A stretch of 64,000 bases of DNA from positions 7,204-71,203 of the forward strand of contig JAMPGL010000006.1 in assembly GCA_023663945.1 (NCBI GenBank), written 5' to 3'. Below, piece by piece: positions 1-9,047 of this stretch (the stretch's first letter is position 1; each line of letters starts with the position of its first letter). Both the position numbers and the translations under genes were made by a program. This stretch comes from Lachnospiraceae bacterium (GTDB taxonomy: Bacteria > Bacillota > Clostridia > Lachnospirales > Lachnospiraceae). The notes beneath the pieces were generated by a model. The model saw only the letters and a program-made list of their open reading frames with translations, was not told the origin of the DNA and searched no databases.

Positions 1-126
1 GAAAAGGTAACAGGACTCGATGAAAAGGTAACAGGACTCGATGAAAAGGTAACAGGACTCGATGAAAAGGTAACAGAGCTTGATGAAAAAGTAGCAGTAC
101 TTGACGAAAAGGTAACAGGACTTGAA
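1..126 (+). repeat. 21-bp in-frame tandem repeat, six units
   Basis: Six adjacent 21-bp units encode one heptad each. Units 1-3 (1-21, 22-42, 43-63) are identical in DNA. Units 4 (64-84), 5 (85-105) and 6 (106-126) carry substitutions. The array starts at the window edge and may be longer. Identical DNA in neighbouring units suggests recent slippage or unequal exchange, so repeat number may vary between strains. Confidence 0.9.
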
Positions 127-258
127 AAAGATATGGTAGATGTAAAAGCAGATTTAAGGCGTTTGCATCGTGATGACACTTTAATACTTGATGAAGTTGA
201 AAGAGTGCACGAGATCCTTTTACGTCATATAAATGACACTACAAGGCATACAGCATAA
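1..258 (+). CDS. C-terminal part of a heptad-repeat coiled-coil protein
   Basis: This is the 3' end of a gene that begins before the window; 85 codons remain, ending in TAA. The first 42 residues are six tandem heptads of the type EKVTGLD, with variants ELD, AVLD and GLE. Valine and leucine fall at the a/d spacing of a coiled coil and charged residues lie between. The last 43 residues continue as a charged helix with DLRRLHRDDT and end in a His/Thr-rich tail. Short heptad proteins like this occur widely in Clostridia, often as phage-like or stress-associated hypotheticals. No catalytic domain is visible in the part present. The function cannot be assigned. A rho-independent terminator follows 38 bases after the stop. 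Confidence 0.75.
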   Translation, partial: EKVTGLDEKVTGLDEKVTGLDEKVTELDEKVAVLDEKVTGLEKDMVDVKADLRRLHRDDTLILDEVERVHEILLRHINDTTRHTA

Positions 259-296
259 CAGCTGCTGCTGCATAAACAACATATCACATGAACTAT

Positions 297-337
297 GGTG
301 TAAAGTCTATTGAATTATTAAGGCTTTGCACCTTTTT
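297..337 (+). terminator. Rho-independent terminator after the coiled-coil gene
   Basis: An 11-bp stem pairs 297-307 with 322-332, with two G-U wobbles. It encloses a 14-nt A/T-rich loop and is followed by five T residues. Confidence 0.7.
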
Positions 338-381
338 AATGTAGAAATAATCTGATATAGTAAATTAATCTATTTAATCTG

Positions 382-585
382 CCTCGGAAACGTTCTGACA
401 AGCCGGCGATGGTAGTAGAACTAAAATATGATAAATCAGCGGAAAGCGCAATCAAACAGATAAAAGAAAAGAATTATCCGAATGCGTTAAGTGATTATCA
501 GGGGAATTTACTCTTGATTGGAGTAAATTACGATAAGGAACGAAAAGAGCATTCCTGTGTGATAGAAGAATGGCAGAAGAGATAG
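382..585 (+). pseudogene. 3' remnant of an AAA-ATPase-like/PD-(D/E)XK nuclease-like gene
   Basis: This frame reads KPAMVVELKYDKSAESAIKQ and then IKEKNYPNALSDYQGNLLLI, and ends in EEWQKR before a TAG stop. It matches the C-terminal end of the protein encoded at 59483-61180, which has RRPAIIMELKYASDGRK and a similar QIEENKY stretch. Family knowledge places this in the C-terminal PD-(D/E)XK-like domain of AAA-ATPase-like (PF09820/PF08011) proteins, the E-L-K being part of the nuclease core. Only about 65 codons remain. There is no start codon with a ribosome binding site, and the ATPase part is missing; a stop lies in frame at 361-363. It is therefore a decayed or deletion-truncated copy. The join to unrelated DNA is close to 382. 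Confidence 0.8.
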
Positions 586-610
586 GTCATTGATATTGAC
601 GTTTAAGCAA

Positions 611-653
611 AGCAGGTCTTCCATGAGAGAATTGATTTCATGGAAGGTCTGCT
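611..653. other. Long perfect hairpin in non-coding DNA
   Basis: A 16-bp stem (611-626 with 638-653, two G-U wobbles) encloses an 11-nt loop. A short T run follows (655-658). It lies 26 bases after the stop of the gene remnant and could be that gene's original terminator. A weak reading frame on the opposite strand crosses it but has no ribosome binding site. Confidence 0.55.
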
Positions 654-880
654 GTTTTGCACCACAAATGATGCTCTTTTTATAATTTAATGCATATTTG
701 GAAATCTTGTCCATATACTAATTATATATGGTTTTAAAACCTGTGACAGTCCAGCCATGCCCCATAAGCCGCATTGTGCAATTTGCGTTTAGCGAGCAAG
801 CTTCCACGCACAAGTGAAATTAATTCTGCATGGCTGCAGTCAAATTCAAATTGCGCAAGAGGCGCGGAAATGAGGTAAAT
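654..880. other. Non-coding stretch without a recognised gene
   Basis: There is no credible reading frame here. It contains a 12-bp palindrome of type GGTTTTAAAACC (730-741) and an A+T-rich part (681-727) with several TATAAT-like words that could supply the promoter of the next gene. None has a convincing -35 partner. The part 760-860 is more G+C-rich and shows nothing recognisable. Confidence 0.5.
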
Positions 881-1123
881 ATGGCAAGAGGACAGAGAAA
901 GGCAGTGGAAGAGAAGATAGCGGAAAAGGAAGAGCTGGTCAGCGCCCTTAAGACAAGGCTAAAGTCGGAGCAGGCGGAACTTGACGGGCTGTACCGTGAA
1001 AAAAGGGAAAAAGATCTGGAAGGACTGAATCAGATCATTGCGCAGTCAGGGCTTAATTTAAATGAAGCGGCGGATATTCTCAAAGAATACATCGAAAATC
1101 ATGAGAATCAAGAGAGTGAATAA
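881..1123 (+). CDS. Small charged coiled-coil protein, unknown function
   Basis: An 80-residue protein of two parts. Residues 1-50 form a strongly charged helix rich in K, E, R and A with coiled-coil spacing; residues 52-75 (LEGLNQIIAQSGLNLNEAAD) look like a short helix-turn-helix-sized element. The start at 881 is preferred because GAGG (872-875) lies five bases upstream. An upstream in-frame ATG at 830 has no such site. The layout of coiled coil plus small helical tail resembles DUF4315-type proteins of conjugative elements, but the likeness is only general. No partner gene is adjacent. The next gene starts after a 73-base gap with its own promoter, so this is probably a single-gene unit. 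Confidence 0.6.
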   Translation: MARGQRKAVEEKIAEKEELVSALKTRLKSEQAELDGLYREKREKDLEGLNQIIAQSGLNLNEAADILKEYIENHENQESE

Positions 1124-1132
1124 TTTTAGTTA

Positions 1133-1161
1133 TTGTGCTGGATAAAGAAATGGTGTACACT
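1133..1161 (+). promoter_or_regulatory. Sigma-A-type promoter of the EAL/HDOD gene
   Basis: TTGTGC (1133-1138) and TACACT (1156-1161) are separated by 17 bp. The ribosome binding site GGAGG (1187-1191) and start codon follow at a suitable distance. Confidence 0.55.
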
Positions 1162-1196
1162 AAATATATACAAAATATTTACATATGGAGGAAGAT

Positions 1197-2417
1197 ATGC
1201 TTGTTACATTAATACCTTTATTTGATAAAGAAATGACCGTGCGGGCGTATTCACTGTTCACACAAAAGAATTTTCTGCAAAATCCCAGCCTGCAGGGGAC
1301 GGGCAGCTTTGACGGGGCGGCCGATGTGCAGGGGCTTGAGGTGATTGAGAGTATGGGAATCGAAACTCTCTCCTCGGACAAAGAAGTGTTTGTTGAGGTC
1401 AACAATATTTCCATTTTTACGGACATCAGCAGTCAGTGCAATGCGCCTCATGAGCAGGTAGTGCTTTTGCTGGACCGCAGGATAACGCCGGAACAGATGT
1501 ACGTGGACAGGTTGAAGGAGTTAAAAGCTGACGGGTTTAAGCTTGCAATACGGAAACTGACCGTACAACAGTTTGAAGAATACAAAGAGGTTCTTCTTTT
1601 GATGGATTATGTGCTTTTAGACCACAAGAAGATTGACATCACTAAGGCAAGGGTTTACTTTTCCAAGGTATATCCGAATGTTAAGCTTTGCGCCGGAAAT
1701 ATTCAGACGCAGGAAATCTATGACAGTCTGGTGGCGGAGGGCGGTTATGAGCTGTACGAAGGTGAGTTTTACCGTGTGCCGGTTAACAAGGGAGAGACAG
1801 AGGTAGCTCCTCTTAAAGTCAATTACATTGAACTTCTCAATACGGTTAACGGGGTGGATTTTGATCTGACTAAGGCGGCGGACATTATCGGACATGATAC
1901 AGCGCTTGTTATTTCTTTGCTTAAAATGGTTAACCGCATGGCTGTCAATTCCGAGATTACTTCTATCAGGCATGCTGCGGCAATGCTGGGGCAGAAGGAA
2001 CTCAAAAAATGGATCAACACAGCCGTGACTAATCAGCTGTATGCGGACAAACCCAACGAGATTACCAGACTATCGCTCCTTCGTGCGAAATTTGCAGAAA
2101 ATCTTGCCGGAGTGTTTGACATGGCGGGGCAAAGCTCAGAGTTATTCCTGATGGGGCTGTTTTCGGTGCTGGATTTGATTTTAAGCAAGCCCATGGAAGA
2201 GGCGCTTAAGATGGTCAAGGTGTCAAAGGAAATCGAGGAGGCGCTGGTAAATAACAAAGGAAGGTTTGCGCAGGTGTTAGAATTTGTAACGCAGTATGAG
2301 GTTGCAAGCTGGCAGGAGGTTTCCCGGCTGATGATGCTGAAGGATATTAAGACAAGCGATGTGTATCAGGCATATGTAGAGTCTCTAAAGTGGTATCGCG
2401 ATCTTTTTGCAGAGTAA
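1197..2417 (+). CDS. EAL-like plus HDOD domain signalling protein (YuxH type)
   Basis: A 406-residue cytoplasmic protein. The N-terminal half resembles the degenerate EAL domain of YuxH-type proteins: an opening like LVTLIPLFDKEMTVRAYSLF, then VLLLDRRITP and DYVLLDHKKIDI. The typical E-A-L metal motif is not evident, so c-di-GMP hydrolysis is doubtful. Residues from about 195 to 375 form an HDOD-type helical domain (VNYIELLNTV, ADIIGHDTALVISLLKMVN, ISIRHA-like AAAMLGQKELKKW). HDOD domains are known for regulatory protein contacts. The start at 1197 is chosen because GGAGG (1187-1191) sits five bases upstream; the ATG at 1185 overlaps that site. A terminator follows. It probably acts as a signalling adaptor, with the signal unknown. 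Confidence 0.8.
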   Translation: MLVTLIPLFDKEMTVRAYSLFTQKNFLQNPSLQGTGSFDGAADVQGLEVIESMGIETLSSDKEVFVEVNNISIFTDISSQCNAPHEQVVLLLDRRITPEQMYVDRLKELKADGFKLAIRKLTVQQFEEYKEVLLLMDYVLLDHKKIDITKARVYFSKVYPNVKLCAGNIQTQEIYDSLVAEGGYELYEGEFYRVPVNKGETEVAPLKVNYIELLNTVNGVDFDLTKAADIIGHDTALVISLLKMVNRMAVNSEITSIRHAAAMLGQKELKKWINTAVTNQLYADKPNEITRLSLLRAKFAENLAGVFDMAGQSSELFLMGLFSVLDLILSKPMEEALKMVKVSKEIEEALVNNKGRFAQVLEFVTQYEVASWQEVSRLMMLKDIKTSDVYQAYVESLKWYRDLFAE

Positions 2418-2443
2418 TATGAGAATTGTATTGTCAATCAAAG

Positions 2444-2480
2444 AACCCGAAAGGCTGATTCTGAGCCTTTCGGGTTTTAT
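2444..2480. terminator. Terminator between convergent genes
   Basis: A 13-bp perfect stem pairs 2444-2456 with 2464-2476. Four T residues follow on the + strand and an A-rich run precedes it, so it can serve both converging genes. Confidence 0.85.
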
Positions 2481-2540
2481 TCCCGCGGGCAGCGAGCCAA
2501 GCCGCAGCTTGCAGCTATTTGACTGGGACAAGTCTTTGTT

Positions 2541-3671
2541 TTACGATTGGCTGGTGCGGATGGTAATTCCGTTCACCTCCACATGGTCGTTAATTTCAAT
2601 AACCAGACACTGCTTTCCCTCGATCAGGACGGTATCCACCAGGTCAGCGCGTTCCGGATTGACCCGAATTACCACATCAGGGGTTTTCACTTCAAAGGTA
2701 CGGGTATTAGCAACATTGTTCACCATAAGAGAAGTGTGTTCTCCGGCGGCGGCATCGTAGAGTTTATCAAAGCTGGTAAGTTTTTCTTCTTCCACGCCGC
2801 TTTTTTCAAACAGATTCCGGACTTGATGCTTGTCAAGCATGAGGGGTTCCGGGATTTCTTTATGTTCTTCAATCATTTCGGTCAGATTTTCGTGAATGTT
2901 TTTAACCACTTCATATTCAGCCTGCTCGCCAAGCGTCTCCTCAATCAGCGCCTGAAAGGTTTCTTTCTGGCTTCCGGCAGAGAGGGGGAGAGCGGCGCCA
3001 AGGACGCTGTCTGCAAACTCCGTATGCGGTTCCTCTGAATTTTTGGCATAGTATAGGACGCTGTGAATGTCGCTGGAACGGTCGTTGAAGGCAGGGAATA
3101 GAAAGCCTGTCTCCGGCATTTCCACGATCCAGTCCCGGACGCGGTTATGAAATTCGTTTGCCTGAGCGTCATAACTAAGCCCCGGTTTAGAAAGGTTGAC
3201 CGGGCAGATACAGCACAGGATATATTCAAATACCGTGTCGGAAGCGTCGTCCATAGTAAGCCCGTCCAGTGTTTTGCCGGGAACGTCGTAGGCATCGTGG
3301 ATGAGCAGGATAAGGTAATTCCCTACATACTCATAAGAACCAATAATCTTATCATAAAATTCTTCCAGCAGGGAATCGTCTTTTAATTTGCTGTTGCGCA
3401 GGCGCAGGAGAAATTCCTGAGTGCCTCCGGCTTCCTCGCTGGAAAGAGGAAATTCCAAATCCAAGAGGTTTTTGCCGATGGCGCCGGACAGGGTCTTGCG
3501 CAGCAGTTCAAAATATTTGAAGATTTCTTCCTCGGGAAGAGAGAGAAAGGCTTCCTTAAATTCCGTCTTTTTATTTTTCTCACCGTCCACGTAGCATCCG
3601 CAGATTCTTGTGATGGAGCAGCCGCTTTTAGTGTACAGTTTTTTGATTTCGTTTACTTCCTGTTTGATCAT
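2541..3671 (-). CDS. DUF4317 family protein
   Basis: A 376-residue soluble protein recognised as DUF4317 from its opening MIKQEVNEIKKLYTKSGCSI, the conserved ICGCYVDGEKNK stretch and the middle YLILLIHDAYDVPGKT. The family is common in Lachnospiraceae and has no known function. The C-terminal part (LMVNNVANTRTFEVKTPDVV and NPERADLVDTVLIEGKQCLV) looks like a beta-rich domain. No signal peptide or membrane segment is seen. AAGGAG lies upstream of the ATG. It is 40 bases downstream of the large activase gene on the same strand with no terminator between, so the two are probably cotranscribed. No mechanistic link between them is known to me. Confidence 0.85.
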   Translation of the reverse strand: MIKQEVNEIKKLYTKSGCSITRICGCYVDGEKNKKTEFKEAFLSLPEEEIFKYFELLRKTLSGAIGKNLLDLEFPLSSEEAGGTQEFLLRLRNSKLKDDSLLEEFYDKIIGSYEYVGNYLILLIHDAYDVPGKTLDGLTMDDASDTVFEYILCCICPVNLSKPGLSYDAQANEFHNRVRDWIVEMPETGFLFPAFNDRSSDIHSVLYYAKNSEEPHTEFADSVLGAALPLSAGSQKETFQALIEETLGEQAEYEVVKNIHENLTEMIEEHKEIPEPLMLDKHQVRNLFEKSGVEEEKLTSFDKLYDAAAGEHTSLMVNNVANTRTFEVKTPDVVIRVNPERADLVDTVLIEGKQCLVIEINDHVEVNGITIRTSQS

Positions 3672-3711
3672 ATTCCAAAACTCCTTCTAGGTGCGCCTCC
3701 GCACAGGGCGC

Positions 3712-6700
3712 TTATGCAGACTGTGAATGCTCGTTGTCAGAGGCTTCTTTTAAATTCTTTTGTGCCGTGGAGAGCATCAGCTTGATGCGGTTCAGCTGAT
3801 TTACTTCGCTGGCGCCGGGGTCGTAGTCGATTGCAACGATATTGCTGAGCGGATACTTAGCGCGCAGTGATTTGATCACGCCTTTGCCGACTACATGGTT
3901 GGGCAGACAGCCGAAGGGCTGGGTGCAGACAATATTGTTGACGCCGCTGTGAATCAGTTCCACCATTTCTCCGGTGAGAAACCAGCCTTCGCCGGTCTGA
4001 TTGCCGATAGAAACAATGGGTTTGGCATATTCCACGGTCTCATAAATGCTGGTGGGCGGCGTAAAATTCTTACTCTTTTGAAGGGCTTTTGCTGCGCTTC
4101 CCCGCAAAAATTCCAAAGCGTCAATGCCCAATTTGGAAATCAGGGCAGTTTTTTTGCTCATGCCGAGCTTATCGGCTTTGTAGATCTGATTGTAGAAGCA
4201 GTAGAGCATAAAGTCCAAAAGGTCGGGAACTACGGCTTCCGCCCCTTCAGATTCCAAAAGCTCCACCAGATGGTTGTTGGCGGCGGGAGCATACTTAACA
4301 AGGATCTCTCCCACAATGCCTACCCGGGGCTTTACCTCGCCGGTGACAGGGATGGCATCGAAATCTTCCACCATCTGACAGCACATTTTGCGGAAGGTAA
4401 AAAAGTTCATATGTTTTGCAGAGACAAACGCCTGGCACTTTTTCAGCCATTTCTGGTGGACTGCCTCCACGCTTCCGGGCTCCTTCTCATAGGGGCGCAT
4501 CCGGTACACGCAGCGCATGAAAATATCACCGAATACGGCACCGTAGGCGGCGCGCATCAGGAGCTCTAAATTCAGATGAAAGCCCGGGTTGGTTTCGATG
4601 CCCGCCATATTTAAGGAGATAACGGGAATCTGCTGCATACCCGCTTTTTCCAAGGCACGGCGGATAAATCCCACATAGTTTGTGGCACGGCATCCGCCTC
4701 CGGTCTGCGTCATGATAACGGCAACTTTATTCAGGTCATATTTGCCGGACAGCAGGGCGTCCATAATCTGACCCACCACCATAAGGGAAGGGTAGCAGGC
4801 GTCGTTATTTACGTATTTCAGCCCCACATCCACAGCGCGGCGGTTATCGTTGGAGAGAACCTCAAAGTGATAACCGCAGGAGTTGAAGGCGGGCTCCAAA
4901 ATATCAAAATGAATAGGCGACATCTGAGGACAGAGAATGGTGTACTCCTTTCTCATCTCCTCGGTAAAAGGAACCTTGTGGATGGCGCTGGAATGAATTA
5001 CGCGCTCTTTGCCCTGCTTTTCACGGACACGGATAGCGGAAAGCAGGGAGCGGATTCGGATTCTGGCGGCTCCAAGGTTATTTACTTCGTCGATCTTTAA
5101 ACAGGTGTAGATTTTGTCGGAGCCGGAGAGAATATCGTTTACCTGATCGGTGGTAACGGCATCCAGACCGCATCCAAAGGAATTTAACTGAATTAAATCC
5201 AGATTTTCTACGGTTTTCACATAGCTGGCGGCGGCATAAAGCCGGGAATGGTACATCCACTGGTCTGACACAATCAGGGGACGTTCCGGACAGCCAAGGT
5301 GTGAAATGGAGTCTTCCGTCAGCACGGCAATATCGTAGGAGGTAATCAGCTCCGGAATCCCGTGATGAATTTCCGGGTCAATGTGGTAGGGGCGTCCGGC
5401 AAGGACAATGCCCCGTTTTCCGGTCTTATGCAGATAGGAGAGAACCTCCTCTCCCTTATGCTGCATATCGCGGCGCGCTCCCGCAAGCTCTTCCCAGCCC
5501 AGCCTTGCGGCTTCCATCACATCATCAACGGGCAGTTCCGTAAATTCCTCCGCAAGGGCTTCGGAGATTGTTTTCAGGTCGCGGAAAGATAGAAAGGGAT
5601 TGCGCAGGCGCATCTGTCCCCGGCTGATCTCTTCCACGTTATTTTTGATATTTTCCGAGTAGGAGGTAACGATCGGGCAGTTATAGTGGTTGTTGGCGGC
5701 CTCAAACTCATTCCGCTCATAAAAGAGGGCGGGATAAAAGATAAAATCCACCTTCTGGTTAATCAGCCAGCTCACGTGGCCGTGCGCTAACTTGGCGGGA
5801 TAGCACTCCGATTCGCTGGGAATGGATTCAATCCCAAGTTCATAAATTTTGCGGTTGGAGAGCGGAGATAACACCACCCGGTATCCCAGCTTGGTAAAAA
5901 AGGTAAACCAGAAGGGATAGTTTTCGTACATATTCAGAACACGGGGGATTCCCACAGTGCCTCTTTTTGCCTCGTCGGCGGCAAGAGGTTCATAGTCGAA
6001 GATCCGTTTTAACTTGTAGTCAAACAGATTAGGAACTCCGTTTTCATTTTTTTGCTTTCCTAAGCCGCGTTCACAGCGGTTGCCGGAAATATACTGACGG
6101 CCTCCGGTAAATTTGTTGATGGTGAGACGGCAGTTGTTGGTACAGCCCTTACATTTTGCCATGCTGGTTTCAAACTGCAGGGTATCAATCTTTTCAAAGG
6201 GAAGCATAGTGGTCTCATAGCCTTCCGCAAAGCGTTCCCGGGCAATCAGCGCGGCACCGAAAGCCCCCATGATTCCGGCAATATCGGGACGGATTGCCCT
6301 GCAGTCCGCAATCTTTTCAAAGCTGCGCAGGACAGCATCATTATAAAAAGTACCGCCCTGAACCACAATGTTTTTGCCAAGGGCAGAGGCATCCGACACT
6401 TTAATTACCTTAAAAAGGGCGTTTTTGATGACCGAATAGGCAAGTCCGGCGGAAATATCGGGAACGGAAGCTCCTTCCTTCTGCGCCTGCTTCACCTTGG
6501 AGTTCATAAATACGGTACAGCGTGTGCCCAGGTCGATGGGGTGCTCCGCAAAGAGGGCGGCGCTGGCAAAGTCTTCCACCCGGTAGTTTAAGGACTTGGC
6601 AAAGGTCTCGATAAAGGAACCGCAGCCGGAGGAGCATGCCTCGTTTAACTGTACGCTGTCCACGGTCTGATTTTTAATTTTAATGCACTTCATGTCCTGT

Positions 6701-7971
6701 CCGCCGATATCCAAAATGCAGTCCACCTTAGGGTTAAAGAATGCGGCGGCATAGTAGTGTGCAACCGTTTCCACTTCGCCGTCATCGAGAAGAAAGGCGG
6801 CTTTTAACAATGCTTCGCCGTAGCCGGTGGAGCAGGAGCGGACAATCTTTACATCTTCGGGAAGCTCCGCGTAGATTTCCCGTATGGCGCGGATTGCCGT
6901 CTTTAAGGGGCTGCCGTCATTGTTGCTGTAGAAAGAATAAAGCAGGGAGCCGTCCTCGCCTACCAGAGCAACTTTGGTGGTAGTGCTTCCGGCGTCAATG
7001 CCCAGATAACAGTTGCCGCGGTATTCGGAAAGCAGGGCGGTACGCACATGATTTTTGCTATGTCTTGCCTTAAAGCTTTCGTATTCCGCTTCGGAAGCAA
7101 AGAGAGGTTCCATCCGCTCTACTTCAAATTCCATTTTAATGTCGGAGGAAAGCTTTTGAACCATTTCCTCCATGGTATAAAATACCTCCTCCTTTGCATT
7201 GAGCGCGGAGCCGATTGCGGCAAATAAATGAGAGTGAGCCGTTTCGATCACATGCTCGGAATCCAGTTTCAGCGTGCGGATAAAAGCGGTCTTTAATTCC
7301 GAGAGAAAGTGAAGAGGACCGCCCAAAAAGGCAACGTGTCCGCGGATAGGCTTTCCACAGGCAAGTCCGCTGATTGTCTGGTTGACCACCGCCTGAAAGA
7401 TGGAGGCGGAGAGATCCTCTTTGGTAGCCCCCTCATTGATCAGGGGCTGGATATCCGACTTGGCAAACACGCCGCAGCGCGCCGCTATGGTATAAAGAGA
7501 ATGATAATTTTTGGCGTACTCATTTAAACCGCCGGCATCGGTTTGAAGGAGCGATGCCATCTGGTCAATGAAGGAACCGGTGCCGCCGGCGCAGATTCCG
7601 TTCATGCGCTGTTCCACATTGCCGCCCTCAAAGTAAATGATCTTGGCATCCTCACCGCCTAACTCGATGGCAACATCGGTCTTGGGAGCAAGCTCCTTTA
7701 ATGCGGCTGCCACGGAGATTACCTCCTGAACAAAAGGAACCTGCAAATGATTGGCAAGCGTAAGCCCGCCGGAGCCGGTGATCATGGGATGCAGCGTGAT
7801 ATTACCCAGTTTTTTATAAGAATCCCCAAGCAGATCGGAAAGAGTCTCCCGAATGTTGGCGAAATGTCTTTTGTAATCGGAAAACAGAATATTATGATCT
7901 CCATCCAATATGGCGATTTTGACGGTAGTAGAACCAATGTCAATGCCCAGAGTATAATGCTTGTTGTCCAT
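3712..7971 (-). CDS. Giant 2-hydroxyacyl-CoA dehydratase activase/component fusion
   Basis: A 1419-residue cytoplasmic iron-sulfur protein. Two ASKHA ATPase domains of the BcrAD/BadFG type lie at about 5-260 ([14 protein letters not shown]) and 320-580 ([16 protein letters not shown]). Each keeps the two cysteines that bridge a [4Fe-4S] cluster in HgdC-type activators: C127 ([11 protein letters not shown]) and C166, and C446 ([11 protein letters not shown]) and C485. A further set C607, C610, C614 and C633 (KCKGCTNNC) may hold another cluster. From about 670 a DUF2229 domain begins ([15 protein letters not shown]), followed by HgdB-like material. The family couples ATP hydrolysis to low-potential electron transfer. 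No separate dehydratase subunits or CoA-transferase are nearby. The start at 7971 has AAAGGTGG upstream; an extension to 8034 would cover the promoter. Confidence 0.85.
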   Translation of the reverse strand: MDNKHYTLGIDIGSTTVKIAILDGDHNILFSDYKRHFANIRETLSDLLGDSYKKLGNITLHPMITGSGGLTLANHLQVPFVQEVISVAAALKELAPKTDVAIELGGEDAKIIYFEGGNVEQRMNGICAGGTGSFIDQMASLLQTDAGGLNEYAKNYHSLYTIAARCGVFAKSDIQPLINEGATKEDLSASIFQAVVNQTISGLACGKPIRGHVAFLGGPLHFLSELKTAFIRTLKLDSEHVIETAHSHLFAAIGSALNAKEEVFYTMEEMVQKLSSDIKMEFEVERMEPLFASEAEYESFKARHSKNHVRTALLSEYRGNCYLGIDAGSTTTKVALVGEDGSLLYSFYSNNDGSPLKTAIRAIREIYAELPEDVKIVRSCSTGYGEALLKAAFLLDDGEVETVAHYYAAAFFNPKVDCILDIGGQDMKCIKIKNQTVDSVQLNEACSSGCGSFIETFAKSLNYRVEDFASAALFAEHPIDLGTRCTVFMNSKVKQAQKEGASVPDISAGLAYSVIKNALFKVIKVSDASALGKNIVVQGGTFYNDAVLRSFEKIADCRAIRPDIAGIMGAFGAALIARERFAEGYETTMLPFEKIDTLQFETSMAKCKGCTNNCRLTINKFTGGRQYISGNRCERGLGKQKNENGVPNLFDYKLKRIFDYEPLAADEAKRGTVGIPRVLNMYENYPFWFTFFTKLGYRVVLSPLSNRKIYELGIESIPSESECYPAKLAHGHVSWLINQKVDFIFYPALFYERNEFEAANNHYNCPIVTSYSENIKNNVEEISRGQMRLRNPFLSFRDLKTISEALAEEFTELPVDDVMEAARLGWEELAGARRDMQHKGEEVLSYLHKTGKRGIVLAGRPYHIDPEIHHGIPELITSYDIAVLTEDSISHLGCPERPLIVSDQWMYHSRLYAAASYVKTVENLDLIQLNSFGCGLDAVTTDQVNDILSGSDKIYTCLKIDEVNNLGAARIRIRSLLSAIRVREKQGKERVIHSSAIHKVPFTEEMRKEYTILCPQMSPIHFDILEPAFNSCGYHFEVLSNDNRRAVDVGLKYVNNDACYPSLMVVGQIMDALLSGKYDLNKVAVIMTQTGGGCRATNYVGFIRRALEKAGMQQIPVISLNMAGIETNPGFHLNLELLMRAAYGAVFGDIFMRCVYRMRPYEKEPGSVEAVHQKWLKKCQAFVSAKHMNFFTFRKMCCQMVEDFDAIPVTGEVKPRVGIVGEILVKYAPAANNHLVELLESEGAEAVVPDLLDFMLYCFYNQIYKADKLGMSKKTALISKLGIDALEFLRGSAAKALQKSKNFTPPTSIYETVEYAKPIVSIGNQTGEGWFLTGEMVELIHSGVNNIVCTQPFGCLPNHVVGKGVIKSLRAKYPLSNIVAIDYDPGASEVNQLNRIKLMLSTAQKNLKEASDNEHSQSA

Positions 7972-8005
7972 AAAATGCCACCTTTCTTTTTTGACATGCG
8001 TTGTA

Positions 8006-8034
8006 ATTATACGACACCAATCTCCAAAATGCAA
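8006..8034 (-). promoter_or_regulatory. Promoter of the activase fusion
   Basis: Read on the - strand, TTGCAT (8029-8034) and TATAAT (8006-8011) are 17 bp apart. Transcription would begin near 8000, about 30 bases before the start codon. Confidence 0.65.
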
Positions 8035-8096
8035 CGCAGGAAAATAAACAATTTGTAAACAATAAATGGGAAAATTCTAAAAAAATGGAACCTTGG

Positions 8097-8125
8097 TTTA
8101 CAATTTGAGCCGGTAATGTTAGAAT
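8097..8125 (+). promoter_or_regulatory. Promoter of the rhomboid-like operon
   Basis: TTTACA (8097-8102) and TAGAAT (8120-8125) are 17 bp apart. It points away from the activase promoter and probably drives the four genes from 8188 to 13180. Confidence 0.6.
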
Positions 8126-8187
8126 ATATGAAGTCCAAAAGCTGGGAATGAATGAAAGATTTTACAGAAATATTTTCGGAGGTAATT

Positions 8188-9036
8188 ATGAAATCAAGGG
8201 GAAGCTTTGAAAGAAGATTTGGGAAATATGCAATTAAGAACCTGTCGCTGGTGTTGATCATCTGCTATGGGTTCGGGTATCTGTTTGAGATGCTCTATCC
8301 GGAATTTCTTCAATATCTTTATTTAAATCCCTACCTGATTATTTTCAGGGGGCAGGTTTGGAGGCTGGTCACCTGGCTGATCATTCCGCCGTCCAGATTT
8401 GATTTCTTTACCTTATTAATGTTGTATTTTTATTATTCGATTGGAACCACGCTGGAAAGAACGTGGGGAGCTTATCGCTACAATGTCTATATCTTTTCCG
8501 GGATGCTGTTTACCATCTTGGGGGCATTTCTGCTCTTTGGCTATAATTTGGCATTCCAAGGGGATATACTGGCGGCATTTGGAGCGGGCGCACAGTTCAG
8601 CACTTATTTTGTGAATATGTCCATTTTTCTTGCGTTTGCAGCGACTTTTCCCAATATGCAGGTGCTGCTGTTCTTCTTTATTCCCATTAAGATTAAGGTG
8701 ATGGGAATCATATACGGTGCGCTGCTGTTTTATGAGTTTCTTGCCGGCTCCACTGCCAGCCGTTTCGTAATCGGCGCATCGCTGATGAATTTTATCGTAT
8801 TTTTCTTTACCAGCCGGGGCATGGTTCACATGACGCCCAGACAGGCAAAGAGACGCACAGAGTTTAAGCGGGAGGTCCGGAGGTCTTCTAAGATTACCAG
8901 ACACAAATGCGCAGTATGCGGAAGAACAGAGGAGACCAATCCGGAACTGGAATTTCGTTTTTGTTCTAAGTGCGACGGAAATTATGAATATTGTGAGGAG
9001 CATATCTTTACCCACACGCATGTGAAGACCAAATAG
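8188..9036 (+). CDS. Rhomboid-like membrane protein with C-terminal zinc ribbon, probably non-proteolytic
   Basis: A 282-residue protein with about six hydrophobic segments between residues 18 and 208, in a rhomboid-like order: an RGQVWRLVTWLI-type motif after the first segment, then LLMLYFYYSIGTTLERTWG. The catalytic Gly-x-Ser-Gly of rhomboid proteases is replaced by FGAGAQF (131-137). The last segment reads GASLMNFIVFF, where active enzymes carry a histidine. The cytoplasmic tail has C241, C244, C259, C262, then C269, H272, H276 and H278, a likely zinc-binding module. It is best described as a pseudo-rhomboid. The start at 8188 is supported by GGAGG upstream. The gene is 11 bases from the sigma-like gene and is probably cotranscribed with it. 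Confidence 0.75.
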   Translation: MKSRGSFERRFGKYAIKNLSLVLIICYGFGYLFEMLYPEFLQYLYLNPYLIIFRGQVWRLVTWLIIPPSRFDFFTLLMLYFYYSIGTTLERTWGAYRYNVYIFSGMLFTILGAFLLFGYNLAFQGDILAAFGAGAQFSTYFVNMSIFLAFAATFPNMQVLLFFFIPIKIKVMGIIYGALLFYEFLAGSTASRFVIGASLMNFIVFFFTSRGMVHMTPRQAKRRTEFKREVRRSSKITRHKCAVCGRTEETNPELEFRFCSKCDGNYEYCEEHIFTHTHVKTK

Positions 9037-9047
9037 AAAGGCGCATC

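Noticed and set aside
1..126. CRISPR-like direct repeats
   Set aside because: The 21-bp units have no spacers, are in frame and encode coiled-coil heptads.
508..714. 68-residue frame on the - strand
   Set aside because: It runs antisense across the gene remnant and the 611-653 hairpin, has no ribosome binding site and matches no known protein.
3895..4569. 224-residue + strand frame inside the activase gene
   Set aside because: Antisense shadow of a strongly supported gene; it has no start site or recognisable domain.
8416..9021. 201-residue - strand frame
   Set aside because: Antisense shadow of the rhomboid-like gene, rich in His, Arg and Lys as expected for reversed hydrophobic codons.
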